Below the pieces are notes generated by a model, which saw nothing but the letters and a program-made list of their open reading frames with translations, searched no databases and was not told the origin of the DNA. From positions 124,001-188,000 of the forward strand of contig NZ_KZ984439.1 in the NCBI RefSeq assembly GCF_003569915.1: a stretch of DNA of 64,000 bases, read 5' to 3'. The position numbers and the translations under genes are program-made. The DNA comes from Comamonas testosteroni. Its GTDB lineage: Bacteria > Pseudomonadota > Gammaproteobacteria > Burkholderiales > Burkholderiaceae_C. Shown here piece by piece: positions 38,113-49,034 of the stretch; within the stretch, counting starts at the first letter, position 1; each line of letters begins with the position of its first letter.

Positions 38113-38283
38113 ATGAACATGTCCACCCCCATCGACAAGGTTTTGAGCGAAAACACCTTTGGCCACGAGCACTTCAGCCCGCCGCCTTTGCAGCAGGAGC
38201 AGGAGGCACAGGCCATGCAAGCCGCAGGGCCGGAAGATGAATGGGAGCTTTTGCAGCGCATCCGCAATGTGGGTGAGTGGTGA
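38113..38283 (+). CDS. Small hypothetical protein (56 aa)
   Basis: 56 codons from ATG 38113 with AAGGAG 7 bp upstream. Sequence M-N-M-S-T-P-I-D-K-V-L-S-E-N-T-F-G-H-E followed by a Gln/Glu-rich stretch and E-D-E-W-E-L-L-Q-R-I-R-N-V-G-E-W. Strongly acidic, soluble, no family recognised. The good ribosome-binding site and normal codon use argue that it is expressed. Confidence 0.6.
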   Translation: MNMSTPIDKVLSENTFGHEHFSPPPLQQEQEAQAMQAAGPEDEWELLQRIRNVGEW

Positions 38284-38462
38284 GCGCCTGCGAATAGCTG
38301 CTGTTTTGAGAGCGATTGGCGGTTAGATGGCTGTTTTGCGGCTGAGCGCTCTGTACATTGACTTCTTTGAAACCGGCTGATCTGCCCAGGGTCTACCGGT
38401 TTTCGCTTTTCAGCGTGGACAATCAGCCTATTGCTGCTTGACCATGCCTTGCGCGGCGCGCC

Positions 38463-39347
38463 ATGCCTGAATCTGATTCTTCCTTTTCTCCCAGTTCTCA
38501 CTGGATGCTGTTGCCCGCTGGTGCGCAGGCGGCGGTGCTGCCCGTGGCGCTGGCCGATATCACCACGCTGATGGAGCGCGTGGGCCGCAGCAGCAGCGAT
38601 GCCGTGGCCGAACAGATTCTGCATTTGCTGGGTCGCCATGTGCCGCTGGCGCAGTGCACGATTTTTTCGTTTCAGGGCATGGCCCGCCCGCGCGTGGTGG
38701 GTATGGGCGACCGTGCGCGCACCGGTGCGCTACCCATGATTTCGCAGGATTACAGCGAGCGCTTTTACCCGCTAGATGGCTCGCAACGCGTGATGAAAGC
38801 GGAGCTGGCGCGGCTGGCTGCCGACCCGCATGCCAAGCCGCGTGTGTGGCTGCACCGCCAGGCGCCTGATGATGTCTCGCACGCCGAGTACCGCCATGTC
38901 TGCTACACACAGCCGCGCATTGCCGAGCGCTTGTCGCTGCTGATGCTGCAGGAAAACGCGCGCTGGCTGTCCGTCAACCTGTACAGGGGCGAGGAGCACG
39001 GCGTGTTTGACGCCGCGGCCATCACGCTGATCGAGGCTTTTGCGCCGCTGGTCATGCAGGCCATGCGACTGCATTACGCGGGGCAAACCCTGCAGGACGA
39101 CTTGGTCGGCCTGGTGCTGGCGCGGCTGGCACGGCGCTTTGAGCAGTTGACGCCGCGTGACCTCGATGTCGTGCGCGCGCTGGCGCAGGGGCTGGACGCC
39201 GATGCGCTGGCCCAGCGGCTGGGCATTACGCTGAGCAGTGCTCGCACCTACGTCAAGCGCGTCTGCGCCAAGCTGGGCGTGCAGGGCCAGCGTGAGCTGT
39301 TTGCCTTGCTCATGGAGCCTGCCGAATCGGTGGACGGCGCACTCTAA
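38463..39347 (+). CDS. LuxR-family transcriptional regulator
   Basis: 294 residues. The C-terminal 65 form a LuxR/FixJ helix-turn-helix (L-T-P-R-D-L-D-V-V-R-A-L-A-Q-G, A-Q-R-L-G-I-T-L-S-S-A-R-T-Y-V-K-R-V). The N-terminal about 220 residues match no receiver or autoinducer domain and probably sense a ligand in an uncharacterised way. It is upstream of, and on the same strand as, the FAD monooxygenase gene (206 bp gap), its likely target. Confidence 0.88.
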   Translation: MPESDSSFSPSSHWMLLPAGAQAAVLPVALADITTLMERVGRSSSDAVAEQILHLLGRHVPLAQCTIFSFQGMARPRVVGMGDRARTGALPMISQDYSERFYPLDGSQRVMKAELARLAADPHAKPRVWLHRQAPDDVSHAEYRHVCYTQPRIAERLSLLMLQENARWLSVNLYRGEEHGVFDAAAITLIEAFAPLVMQAMRLHYAGQTLQDDLVGLVLARLARRFEQLTPRDLDVVRALAQGLDADALAQRLGITLSSARTYVKRVCAKLGVQGQRELFALLMEPAESVDGAL

Positions 39348-39355
39348 GTTTGATA

Positions 39356-39396
39356 GCTGACAGCCTATTAGGTATATGGACTAGAGGCATATTTGA
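39356..39396 (+). repeat. Dispersed 41-bp intergenic repeat, copy 3
   Basis: Unit beginning GCTGACAGCCTATTAG and ending GGCATATTTGA, just after the LuxR gene. Used as reference for the copies at 25805, 32656 and 41537. Confidence 0.62.
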
Positions 39397-39553
39397 GTGG
39401 ACCCAATGCATGTCCTCATCTGGTGACATTGGCTGCGGCCTGCTTTTCTAAACTGCAGTCCGAGAACACATCAAGCGCACATCGGACGAATATCGGACGA
39501 GCATCAGACGAAGTGCGCCGCCACCCTAGAGGCGCAGCCAAGGAGACAAGAAT

Positions 39554-41251
39554 ATGCATCAGCCCCACGCGCAGCCGCGCAGCTCCATCTACTACGAATA
39601 CAAGGTGCACCAGCCCTGGCTGGCATCCCGGCATCCGGGCGATCAAAGCCACCCCATTGTCATCGTCGGCACCGGCCCTGTGGGCCTGACCACGGCGCTG
39701 GAGATTGCACGCCACGGCCAGCGCTGCGTGGTGCTTGAGTCCGAATTGCAGGTCTCCGAAGGCAGCCGCGCGATTGTGTTTACGCGCCGCTCCATGGAAA
39801 TTCTGCAGCAGGTGGGTGTGGCCCACCGCGTGACAGAGACCGGTCTGCCCTGGTGCTATGGCAACAGCATCTACCGCGGCCAGCGCGTGTTCCGCATGGA
39901 AAACGCCCGTGCCGATGACGACCGCTTCTTCCCCATGATCAATCTGCAGCAGCAGTATCTGGAGGAGTATCTGGTCGATGCCGTCGAGGCCCACCCGCTG
40001 ATCGAGCTGCGCTGGGGCAACCGCGTGAACAAGGTCGAGCAGCTCAATGGCAAGGCCGTGGTGGAGGTCGATACGCCTGAAGGCCCGTATGAATTGACCG
40101 CTGACTGGCTGGTGGCCTGCGACGGCGCGCGCTCGGGCATTCGCACGGCGATGAATCTGCTGATGGAAGGTGCGTCCTACGAAGGCCGTTTTGTGATTGC
40201 CGATATCCGCATCGATCTGCCGCTGCCTACCGAGCGTCTGGCGTTTTTCGACCCGACCTGGAACCCCGGAAACACCATCCTCATGCACCGCGAGCCGCAT
40301 GGCATCTGGCGCGTGGACTACCAGTTGCCCGCCGGTGAAGACCCCGAGGACGCGCTCAAGCCGGAATCACTCAAGGCTCGCATCGATGCGCAGTTGGAGA
40401 TGATCGGCTTTGGCGGCACGCCCTGGGAGATGGACTGGAGCTCGGTCTACTCGGCCCGCGCACTGACCCTGCCCAACTATGTGCACGGTAGCGTGATTTT
40501 TGCCGGCGATGCGGCGCATATGCTGCCCATCTTTGGCGTGCGCGGTGCCAACACCGGTTTTCAGGATGCGCAGTCGCTGGGCTGGCGTCTGGCCTTGGTC
40601 GCCAAGGGCGTGGCCAGTCCCAAGCTGCTGGAAAGTTATAGCAGCGAGCGCGTGGGCGCGGCCCGCGAGATTGTGGAAGAAGCGGGCAAAAGCACGCGCT
40701 TTATGGCGCCGCCCACGCGGGGCTTCCGTTTGCTGCGCGACGCCGTGCTGTCGCTGTCGTTGAGCCAGCCTTTTGTCGGCCCGCTCTACCACTGGCGCAC
40801 CTCGCGTCCGCACGAGTACGGCAACTCGCCCCTGAATAGCGTGGGCGACGACAATCAGCTGTTCAAGGCCGGTCCCGCCCATGGCGCGCCGCCCGTGAAC
40901 GTGCGCTTTGCGGCAGACAACTATCTGCTCGACCACCTGGGCGCGGCATTCGATCTGCTGTACTTCACCGATGGCTCGCCCGTGCCTGCCGAGCTGCAAC
41001 GCGTGGTCGACGGTGTCAAAGCCCGTGGCGTGGCCGTGCGCCTGATCGCCGTGACCAGCAAGCCTGCTACAGCCGTCGAGGGCGCCAATGTGGTGTTGTA
41101 TGACGCCGAAGGCCGCTGCCGCAGCCGCTACGGCGTGATGGCCAACGGCGCGGCCTATCTGCTGCGCCCCGACCAGCATGTCTGCGCCCGCTGGATGGCG
41201 CTGGACGCCAACCGCCTGCAAGCGGCCTTCAATATGGCGCTGCCCGCCTGA
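39554..41251 (+). CDS. FAD-dependent aromatic monooxygenase (MhpA/PheA type)
   Basis: 565 residues. FAD-binding motifs: G-T-G-P-V-G (about 37-42), D-W-L-V-A-C-D-G-A-R-S-G-I-R and F-A-G-D-A-A-H. The C-terminal about 130 residues form the thioredoxin-like domain typical of phenol/3-hydroxyphenylpropionate hydroxylases. NAD(P)H is used to hydroxylate an aromatic ring; the substrate cannot be told. DUF2783 follows 17 bp downstream, as in several monooxygenase operons, and a LuxR regulator precedes it. Confidence 0.9.
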   Translation: MHQPHAQPRSSIYYEYKVHQPWLASRHPGDQSHPIVIVGTGPVGLTTALEIARHGQRCVVLESELQVSEGSRAIVFTRRSMEILQQVGVAHRVTETGLPWCYGNSIYRGQRVFRMENARADDDRFFPMINLQQQYLEEYLVDAVEAHPLIELRWGNRVNKVEQLNGKAVVEVDTPEGPYELTADWLVACDGARSGIRTAMNLLMEGASYEGRFVIADIRIDLPLPTERLAFFDPTWNPGNTILMHREPHGIWRVDYQLPAGEDPEDALKPESLKARIDAQLEMIGFGGTPWEMDWSSVYSARALTLPNYVHGSVIFAGDAAHMLPIFGVRGANTGFQDAQSLGWRLALVAKGVASPKLLESYSSERVGAAREIVEEAGKSTRFMAPPTRGFRLLRDAVLSLSLSQPFVGPLYHWRTSRPHEYGNSPLNSVGDDNQLFKAGPAHGAPPVNVRFAADNYLLDHLGAAFDLLYFTDGSPVPAELQRVVDGVKARGVAVRLIAVTSKPATAVEGANVVLYDAEGRCRSRYGVMANGAAYLLRPDQHVCARWMALDANRLQAAFNMALPA

Positions 41252-41268
41252 GCCCAAGGAGCACAAGA

Positions 41269-41457
41269 ATGAACACCCAAACTCTGGATATTGGCGGGCT
41301 GGAAACCGTCTACGACCAACTGGCCACCGCCATTGACGCCGTGGGCGCTGAAAAGTCCGAACTGCTGCTGGTCAAGCTGGCGCTGCTGGCGGCCAACCAC
41401 CTGGGGGACGCCCAGCTGTTTGGCGAGCTGATTGCCACGGCCCAGCGCGATCTGTAA
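41269..41457 (+). CDS. DUF2783 domain protein
   Basis: 62 residues, all of it DUF2783: L-E-T-V-Y-D-Q-L-A-T-A-I-D-A-V-G, L-L-L-V-K-L-A-L-L-A-A-N-H-L-G-D. Found almost always next to FAD monooxygenases such as the gene 17 bp upstream, so probably a small partner or stabiliser, though no mechanism is known. A terminator follows, closing the operon. Confidence 0.88.
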   Translation: MNTQTLDIGGLETVYDQLATAIDAVGAEKSELLLVKLALLAANHLGDAQLFGELIATAQRDL

Positions 41458-41480
41458 GCCCATCAGCGCTGAACGTGCCC

Positions 41481-41513
41481 AAGCCCATCCGCTGCAAGCG
41501 GGTGGGCTTTTTT
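41481..41513 (+). terminator. Terminator of the monooxygenase-DUF2783 operon
   Basis: A 12-bp stem, AAGCCCATCCGC (41481-41492) and GCGGGTGGGCTT (41498-41509, one G-T pair), followed by TTTTTT. Confidence 0.88.
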
Positions 41514-41536
41514 CTTGGTTTGCTATTTTGTTTATA

Positions 41537-41577
41537 GCTGAATGTCTATTTGATATAAGGACTGAAGGTCTGTTTGG
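41537..41577 (+). repeat. Dispersed 41-bp intergenic repeat, copy 4
   Basis: Unit beginning GCTGAATGTCTATTTG, continuing ATATAAGGACTGAAGG, ending TGTTTG; the most diverged of the four copies. It follows the terminator directly. Confidence 0.5.
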
Positions 41578-41724
41578 GGCAAATACCGCTCCGCCACAGT
41601 CGCGCTGCCTTCCGACAGCTGTGCAGAGCAGGGCGGCGCACACTTTGCGCCACTTCAGACCTGCACTGGCCGAATGGGCTGAACCGACCGGACTGGCCCC
41701 GCCTTCATCTCACAGGAGAACACC

Positions 41725-42261
41725 TTGAAACTGCGCACCACTTCATTGACGGCTTTGACCTTGACCGCTGCCTTGCTGGCCGCCGGACCGGCGCTAGCCA
41801 AGAGCGCCGCCAAATGGCTGGAAATCACCGCCCCCGTGCAGGTGGGTTTGAACCAGGCGGTGGAAAAAGCACTGGCTGTCACGCCAGGCCGCGCCATTGA
41901 AGCCGAAATGAAGGCGGGCAAAAAAGGCGCTGCGCCTTACTATGAAGTCACCGTGGTTTCGCACTCGCACGATGAAATCAAGCTCAAGGTCAATGCCATC
42001 ACCGGCGAGGCTGTGGTGAACAAGAACAAGGGCAAGGTCGCTTTCAGGCATGACAAGCATCTGGACCAGTCCCACATCACGCTGATGCAGGCCGTCGATG
42101 CCGCCATCGTTGCCGTGCCCGGCAAGCCGCTGGAGGCCGAACTGGGCTCGGACTGGGGCAAGCCCAGCTACAAGGTCAAGCTGCTGCAGGCCGACAGAAT
42201 CGTGACCGAGGTCAAGCTCAATGCCGAGACCGGTGCGGTGACGGCGACCAAGAAGGACTGA
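41725..42261 (+). CDS. PepSY-domain periplasmic protein
   Basis: 178 residues starting at TTG 41725, which has CAGGAG 6 bp upstream; no ATG fits. The signal peptide ends at P-A-L-A-K. The mature protein has two PepSY repeats: L-N-Q-A-V-E-K-A-L-A-V-T-P-G-R-A-I-E-A-E and the parallel L-M-Q-A-V-D-A-A-I-V-A-V-P-G-K-P-L-E-A-E, each ending in an I/E-T-G-x-V strand. PepSY modules often inhibit proteases or bind ligands in the envelope. No partner gene is adjacent. Confidence 0.88.
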   Translation: MKLRTTSLTALTLTAALLAAGPALAKSAAKWLEITAPVQVGLNQAVEKALAVTPGRAIEAEMKAGKKGAAPYYEVTVVSHSHDEIKLKVNAITGEAVVNKNKGKVAFRHDKHLDQSHITLMQAVDAAIVAVPGKPLEAELGSDWGKPSYKVKLLQADRIVTEVKLNAETGAVTATKKD

Positions 42262-42501
42262 ATGCAGTTCACCCAAAGCGCGTGAAGCAGCGCTTTTGCT
42301 ATGGCTTTGAAAGTAGCCGGTGCTGGTGTTGATTGGGTTTGAGATTCAATTCGAATGGAGTTCCAAGCAATGAAAGCGCTAGCTGCTATGAATTTCAGAG
42401 TTCACACCATGGAATTGCAAGACCTTGCACGAGCAAGGATGCAGGGACAAACGTACACTGGCCGGTTCTTTCCCCGCACTGGCCGCTAGAGCCCCATCCA
42501 C

Positions 42502-45018
<2,517 letters not shown>

Positions 45019-45047
45019 GACTGCGTGAAAGAGCGCTGATGCAAAAA

Positions 45048-45072
45048 GAGAGCCTCGCGGCTCTCTTTTTTA
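45048..45072 (+). terminator. Terminator of ygiQ
   Basis: GAGAGCC (45048-45054) pairs with GGCTCTC (45059-45065) around TCGC, followed by TTTTTT. It also faces the converging EAL fragment. Confidence 0.85.
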
Positions 45073-45092
45073 TGTCTGCACGACTTGGCGGC

Positions 45093-45525
45093 TCAGCTCA
45101 TCGCCAATGCTCCGCACCACTGGGGCAACTGGTTTTCCTGCGTGGGTGCAAAAAATTCGGCGTTCATCGGGCGGGGGCGGGCAATCGCATAGCCTTGCGC
45201 ATAGTCCACGCCCATGGTTTTGAGCGCTTCGGCAATCTCGCGGCTTTCCACAAATTCGGCCACGGTTTTCTTGCCCAGAATATGGCCGATGCGGTTGATC
45301 ATCTCCACCATGGCGTGGTTGCCCTGGTCCTGCAGCATGTCGCGCACAAAGCCGCCGTCGATCTTCAGATAGTCCACGGGCAACTGCTTGAGATAGGTCA
45401 GCGACGACATGCCCACGCCAAAGTCGTCGAGCGCAAAGCGGCAGCCCATGGCGCGCAGCGCTTGAATCAGCCGCGTGGCATTGCTCAGGTTGCCAATGGC
45501 GCTGGTTTCGGTGATCTCAAAACAC
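45093..45525 (-). pseudogene. C-terminal fragment of an EAL-domain protein, cut by the prophage
   Basis: The minus strand reads C-F-E-I-T-E-T-S-A-I, D-D-F-G-V-G-M-S-S-L-T-Y-L-K, V-D-Y-L-K-I-D-G-G-F-V and E-F-V-E-S, the second half of an EAL phosphodiesterase domain. At the point where the conserved CFEITET motif should continue upstream, host similarity ends at the prophage terminus (45526). The rest of the gene must lie beyond the prophage's other end, outside this window. The fragment lacks the E-x-L metal ligand and is inactive. Confidence 0.88.
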
Positions 45526-45570
45526 TGAAGCCGCGCGCGATAAATGCCCGCGTCGCAGTGCGATAAATGC
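45526..45570 (+). other. Prophage right end with transposase-binding repeats
   Basis: The phage starts TGAAGCCGCGCGCGATAAATG. Mu's right end likewise starts TGAAGCGGCGC and contains CGATAAATGC. Two direct repeats GCGATAAATGC occupy 45537-45547 and 45560-45570, a 23-bp period (about two helical turns), fitting MuA-type binding sites R1 and R2. The flanking host target duplication cannot be confirmed because the other end is outside the window. Confidence 0.8.
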
Positions 45571-45628
45571 AAGGGCCTGAACTTTCGCACGACGAAAGAG
45601 AATTACAAAATCACCTGTCACAAAAGAA

Positions 45629-45648
45629 AAGCCGGCGTCTGCCGGCTT
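45629..45648 (-). terminator. Terminator of the phage late operon
   Basis: AAGCCGGC (45629-45636) and GCCGGCTT (45641-45648) with a 4-nt loop. On the minus strand it is followed by TTCTTTTG. It lies about 30 bp past the methylase stop, next to the phage end. Confidence 0.82.
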
Positions 45649-45679
45649 CGTTGTTTCTGCAAGCTATCGAACCGAGCAC

Positions 45680-46471
45680 CTAGAACAGGCCAGCCGGCTC
45701 GGCCTCCCTGTCCCAGCTGTAGATCACCAGCTCGCCGCGCTCGACGCGGTTGGCACCACCTCCGACCGTGTAGTCCAGCGTGAGCGCCTCCATCTCGAAG
45801 TCCTTGAAGCAATCTCTGATTGCCGGATGGTCGTTGATACTGATTACGGCCTTGCCCTTGAGGGCTTTGAGCTTCTGGGCCATCAGCTCATACTGTTCCC
45901 AGGGAAACGGCACGCCATAGCCCTCAGTCTCCCAGTAAGGCGGGTCCATATAGAAGAGCGTGTGGGCGCGGTCGTAGCGGTCCATACAGGATGCCCAGTC
46001 GAGCTGCTCTATATATGTACCAGCTGCCATTCTCAGGTGCGCGGCCGAGAGGTTTTCCTCAATACGCAGCAGGTTGATGGCCGGGGCCGTGGTGGCAGTA
46101 CCGAAGGTCTGGCCAGAGACCTTGCCTCCGAAGGATTGCTGCTGCAGGTAGAAGAACCGGGCCGCCCGCTGAATGTCGGTCAAAGTCTCGGGCCGGGTCT
46201 CTTGAAGCCACTTGAACACCTGGCGGGACGTGAGCGCCCATTTGAACTGGCGCACAAACTCCTCCAGGTGATGGGTGACCACTCTATATAGATTGACCAG
46301 GTCGCCGTTGACGTCGTTGAGCACCTCGACGTCTGCTGGGTGGCGCGCAAAGAACACGGCCGCCCCACCAGCAAACACCTCCACATAGCAGCTATGGGGT
46401 GGGAACCTCTTGAGCAGGAGGTCGACAAGGCGGCGCTTGCCGCCGATCCAAGGGATGATGGGATTTGTCAT
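45680..46471 (-). CDS. DNA adenine methylase (Dam/D12 class)
   Basis: 263 residues. Motif order of the D12 (Dam-like, alpha) class: P-W-I-G-G-K-R-R-L-V-D-L-L-L (SAM-binding, residues about 6-19), F-A-G-G-A-A-V-F-F (motif I), V-L-N-D-V-N-G-D-L, then the catalytic D-P-P-Y near residue 177. It transfers methyl groups to adenine N6 in DNA and probably protects the phage from host restriction, the job done by mom in Mu. Its first 80 bp overlap the end of com, suggesting com-dependent translation. Confidence 0.93.
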   Translation of the reverse strand: MTNPIIPWIGGKRRLVDLLLKRFPPHSCYVEVFAGGAAVFFARHPADVEVLNDVNGDLVNLYRVVTHHLEEFVRQFKWALTSRQVFKWLQETRPETLTDIQRAARFFYLQQQSFGGKVSGQTFGTATTAPAINLLRIEENLSAAHLRMAAGTYIEQLDWASCMDRYDRAHTLFYMDPPYWETEGYGVPFPWEQYELMAQKLKALKGKAVISINDHPAIRDCFKDFEMEALTLDYTVGGGANRVERGELVIYSWDREAEPAGLF

Positions 46472-46625
46472 TTATCTCAGCTGATGGTCCTCGATGGGGC
46501 TCGGTTGGGGCGCTCGCGGCGCTCAGCTGATTGAAGGCCCCACACCTGGGGCATTTGATTGATAGGCGGGAGTACTCCCCCTCGCCCAACTTACGACGGC
46601 ATGAGCCGCATCGTATTTCCTGCAT
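46392..46625 (-). CDS. com: Com-family zinc-finger translational regulator
   Basis: 77 residues. The N-terminus has Cys6-x2-Cys9 and Cys25-P-R-Cys28 with G-E-G-E-Y-S-R-L-S-I-K-C-P-R-C-G between, the zinc-binding pattern of Mu Com and of small zinc-ribbon proteins. Mu Com opens a mRNA stem that hides the mom start. Here com overlaps the methylase gene start by 80 bp, a layout like Mu's com-mom overlap. The 155 bp upstream of com (46626-46780) have no gene and should hold its promoter. The C-terminal about 40 residues are not conserved. Confidence 0.85.
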   Translation of the reverse strand: MQEIRCGSCRRKLGEGEYSRLSIKCPRCGAFNQLSAASAPTEPHRGPSAEINDKSHHPLDRRQAPPCRPPAQEVPTP

Positions 46626-46780
46626 TGCAAGTCTCTTTTCTGTGGCGAAACTCTGGTAGGCTCCACCGCACTCTGTACAGGGTGGCGGGTCTTGCCGGAC
46701 TTGCAGGCGTGTTCTGCGGTTCGGGGCTTGGCCAGGTGTTGACGCACTTGACCAGGTCGCCCGTCTTTTTTTCGTCTATG

Positions 46781-49033
46781 TCATAGGCTGATCTCCATCT
46801 GGTCGCCTTCGACGCCAACTGGGGCGCCAGCGGTGACCGGCAACAGGGACACAGCCAGGCGCGTTCCGGCCGGGTATGGCGGCAGCAGCAGTTCACGGCC
46901 GAGGACGGTGATGTGGCCAGCGACGGGGACTTGCTGGCTGGGCCCGCCGTTCACTGAGACGCGGACATCGGCACCATGGGCCGCTTCCAGCTCCCAGGCC
47001 AGGCGCGTCCCACCATCGGGCAGCGGTGCGGCCGACAGATTGAAGGCCCTGGCCACGCGGCGCTCGCCGCTGGCCACCTCAGGCACTACACCCAGGCCCC
47101 ACTCCAGTGGGTAGTACTGTTCATATTCATCACGGGCCGTCATGCGCACGCGCCTGGAGCTGCTGGGCTCCATGCTGATGATGCGCACGCGCTTACCGGG
47201 CGTCTGCTGCGGACCACCAAGGAACGTCCAGTCTTCGGGGGCTGTGTCCTCCCACGCCTCAGAAGCCTGCGGGTTCTGTGTGCCGGCGTCTAGCCAGCCT
47301 GGCGCGGCCGAGGCCGGCCAGTTGCCCACCAGGGTGAGCCGGCGCGTGCGGCCAACAGGCTTGGCGCAGCGCACGCTGAAAGGGTCACCGCCTGGCGGTG
47401 TGACCATCAGATAGAAGTCATTGCCGTCTGGTAGTTCCACTTCTGCGGACAGATCCACCCAGGCCACGCGAGTGCCGGTCAGGCCCAGGCCTACCAGGCG
47501 GCCGCTGAAAGCCCAGCGGGTCAGGTCGTGGCCCAGCTGGATGATGTCGCCCGTCGCCACAGTCAGCCCCATGATGGAACTCTCCCAGGTGATCGTGCGG
47601 CGGTGGTAGTACTTCGAGGCGGCCAAAAGATTGACCAGACGCTGAGCCTGGGCCTTGGGCATGCTGTACGTTGCCTGGCTGACCTGCTGATTGACGGGCA
47701 GCGTGACGCCCGGCACCTTGGCATAGACGGTGTCAGCCTCGTAATCGTTATCGGCCTGGCTGTATGAGAGCCCGAACTCGTCGACCGTGTCGTCCGTGAT
47801 GTAAGCGATCTTGAACGTGCCCGCGATGATGTTGCTCGCTCCGAAGGCCGCCACCCAGGGCTGGCCATCTCTTTCCCACCAGACCGACAGCTTGCCGGGC
47901 GCCCAGGTTTTCCGGGCCCGGCCCGCTGCAGCGATGTCATCGAGCACGGTGCCTGCACTGCGCGCGCTGCTCAGCAGCATGCGGCAGGTCAGCTGAGCTG
48001 CAGCGCAATACTGCCCCCAGGCAACCAACGTGCCGTAGTCGATGCGTGCATTGGGCAGGCCGGCGCCGAATAGGCGCTCACCATTGCTGGCTGATGGTTC
48101 ATCCAGCCATCCAGCCTGGCCCAGGTGAGCCGGCGCGGCCGTGGGGTTGAGGAAGCCGCCGCGCGAGAAATACAGGAATAGCCAGGCTGGATTGGTGCTA
48201 AATGTCCACTGCCAGGCACCCGCACCGACTGCCGGCATAGAGCCATCCCAGGGCGCCGACGAATTCCAGACCCAGCATTTATGGCGCAGCAGGGCCGAGT
48301 AGCGATCGATTCGGCCATTGAGCTGGCCTGTCGCCTTGACCATCATTCCCCGACGCAACTGAGCTGGGTACAGCGCATCGGTGTCGCGGAAGATCTTGAG
48401 GCGTGTCCACTCAATCTCAGCCACATTACTGGCGTCCGTGTACTCGGGCGTGACCCGGCGCACACGGAATTTGGCTGCAGCCTGGGGGAGCATGGCGGAA
48501 TATGTCTCACGCAGCGGCCTGGTGCTGCCGTTGCTGAGAGTCATAGGAGAAAACGGCATTGGCTGCCAGACGCCTGAGCCCGGCAACTGGTACTCGGCAG
48601 CCACTTGGCACGTCAGGTTCCCAAAACCACCGCCCGTCTGTCGCAGCAGCCGGCCGGAGATATCTAACTGAACAAACCTGCCAGCCTGAGATCCCTGGCG
48701 CTCTATCCAGCCGCCATTCGCAACATTGGCGCTCTGCTCCAGGGCGCCGCCATCGACGGTCTGCACATTGCCGGGATAGATATCGGAGGGCCAGCCAGCG
48801 CTGGTATAGCCGCGCAGGACAGTGCGATCAGCCTGGCCAGGCGGCACCTGGCTGCTGTGCATCTCGATGGCATTGAACTGGCTGACCGAGTTCGCGCCGA
48901 CACGCTCATCGGTGATAGCCAAGTCGCCGAACCCGAGATTGAACACGCTTGTCGCGCGCTCGGTGTTGTAAATGATGGTGTAGCCGTAGCGCACCAGGAC
49001 GGGCAGCGGTGTGCCCATTGGATTCCAGGCCAT
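46781..49033 (-). CDS. Phage tail tip / host-specificity protein (J-like)
   Basis: 750 residues, beginning MAWNPMGTPLPVLVRYGYT. The middle (about 200-480) has the ladder of beta-strand blocks and the A-G-R-A-R-K-T-W-A type loop of lambda J/central tail hub proteins. The end carries fibronectin-like strands (A-F-N-L-S-A-A-P-L-P-D-G-G-T-R). It lies after I-like and K-like genes, in the lambda order, and is the last tail gene before com. It is shorter than lambda J, so an extra fibre (the esterase protein at 55851) probably adds receptor binding. Confidence 0.8.
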   Translation of the reverse strand: MAWNPMGTPLPVLVRYGYTIIYNTERATSVFNLGFGDLAITDERVGANSVSQFNAIEMHSSQVPPGQADRTVLRGYTSAGWPSDIYPGNVQTVDGGALEQSANVANGGWIERQGSQAGRFVQLDISGRLLRQTGGGFGNLTCQVAAEYQLPGSGVWQPMPFSPMTLSNGSTRPLRETYSAMLPQAAAKFRVRRVTPEYTDASNVAEIEWTRLKIFRDTDALYPAQLRRGMMVKATGQLNGRIDRYSALLRHKCWVWNSSAPWDGSMPAVGAGAWQWTFSTNPAWLFLYFSRGGFLNPTAAPAHLGQAGWLDEPSASNGERLFGAGLPNARIDYGTLVAWGQYCAAAQLTCRMLLSSARSAGTVLDDIAAAGRARKTWAPGKLSVWWERDGQPWVAAFGASNIIAGTFKIAYITDDTVDEFGLSYSQADNDYEADTVYAKVPGVTLPVNQQVSQATYSMPKAQAQRLVNLLAASKYYHRRTITWESSIMGLTVATGDIIQLGHDLTRWAFSGRLVGLGLTGTRVAWVDLSAEVELPDGNDFYLMVTPPGGDPFSVRCAKPVGRTRRLTLVGNWPASAAPGWLDAGTQNPQASEAWEDTAPEDWTFLGGPQQTPGKRVRIISMEPSSSRRVRMTARDEYEQYYPLEWGLGVVPEVASGERRVARAFNLSAAPLPDGGTRLAWELEAAHGADVRVSVNGGPSQQVPVAGHITVLGRELLLPPYPAGTRLAVSLLPVTAGAPVGVEGDQMEISL

Positions 49034-49034
49034 A

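Noticed and set aside
45586-45600. CTTTCG-CACGA-CGAAAG palindrome near the phage end as another transposase site
   Set aside because: It does not match the GCGATAAATGC unit and is too short to separate from chance; may be an additional end feature but unsupported.
46591-46896. 101-codon minus-strand frame between the J-like gene and com
   Set aside because: Most of it overlaps the J-like gene in another frame, and no start with a ribosome-binding site precedes the non-overlapping part.
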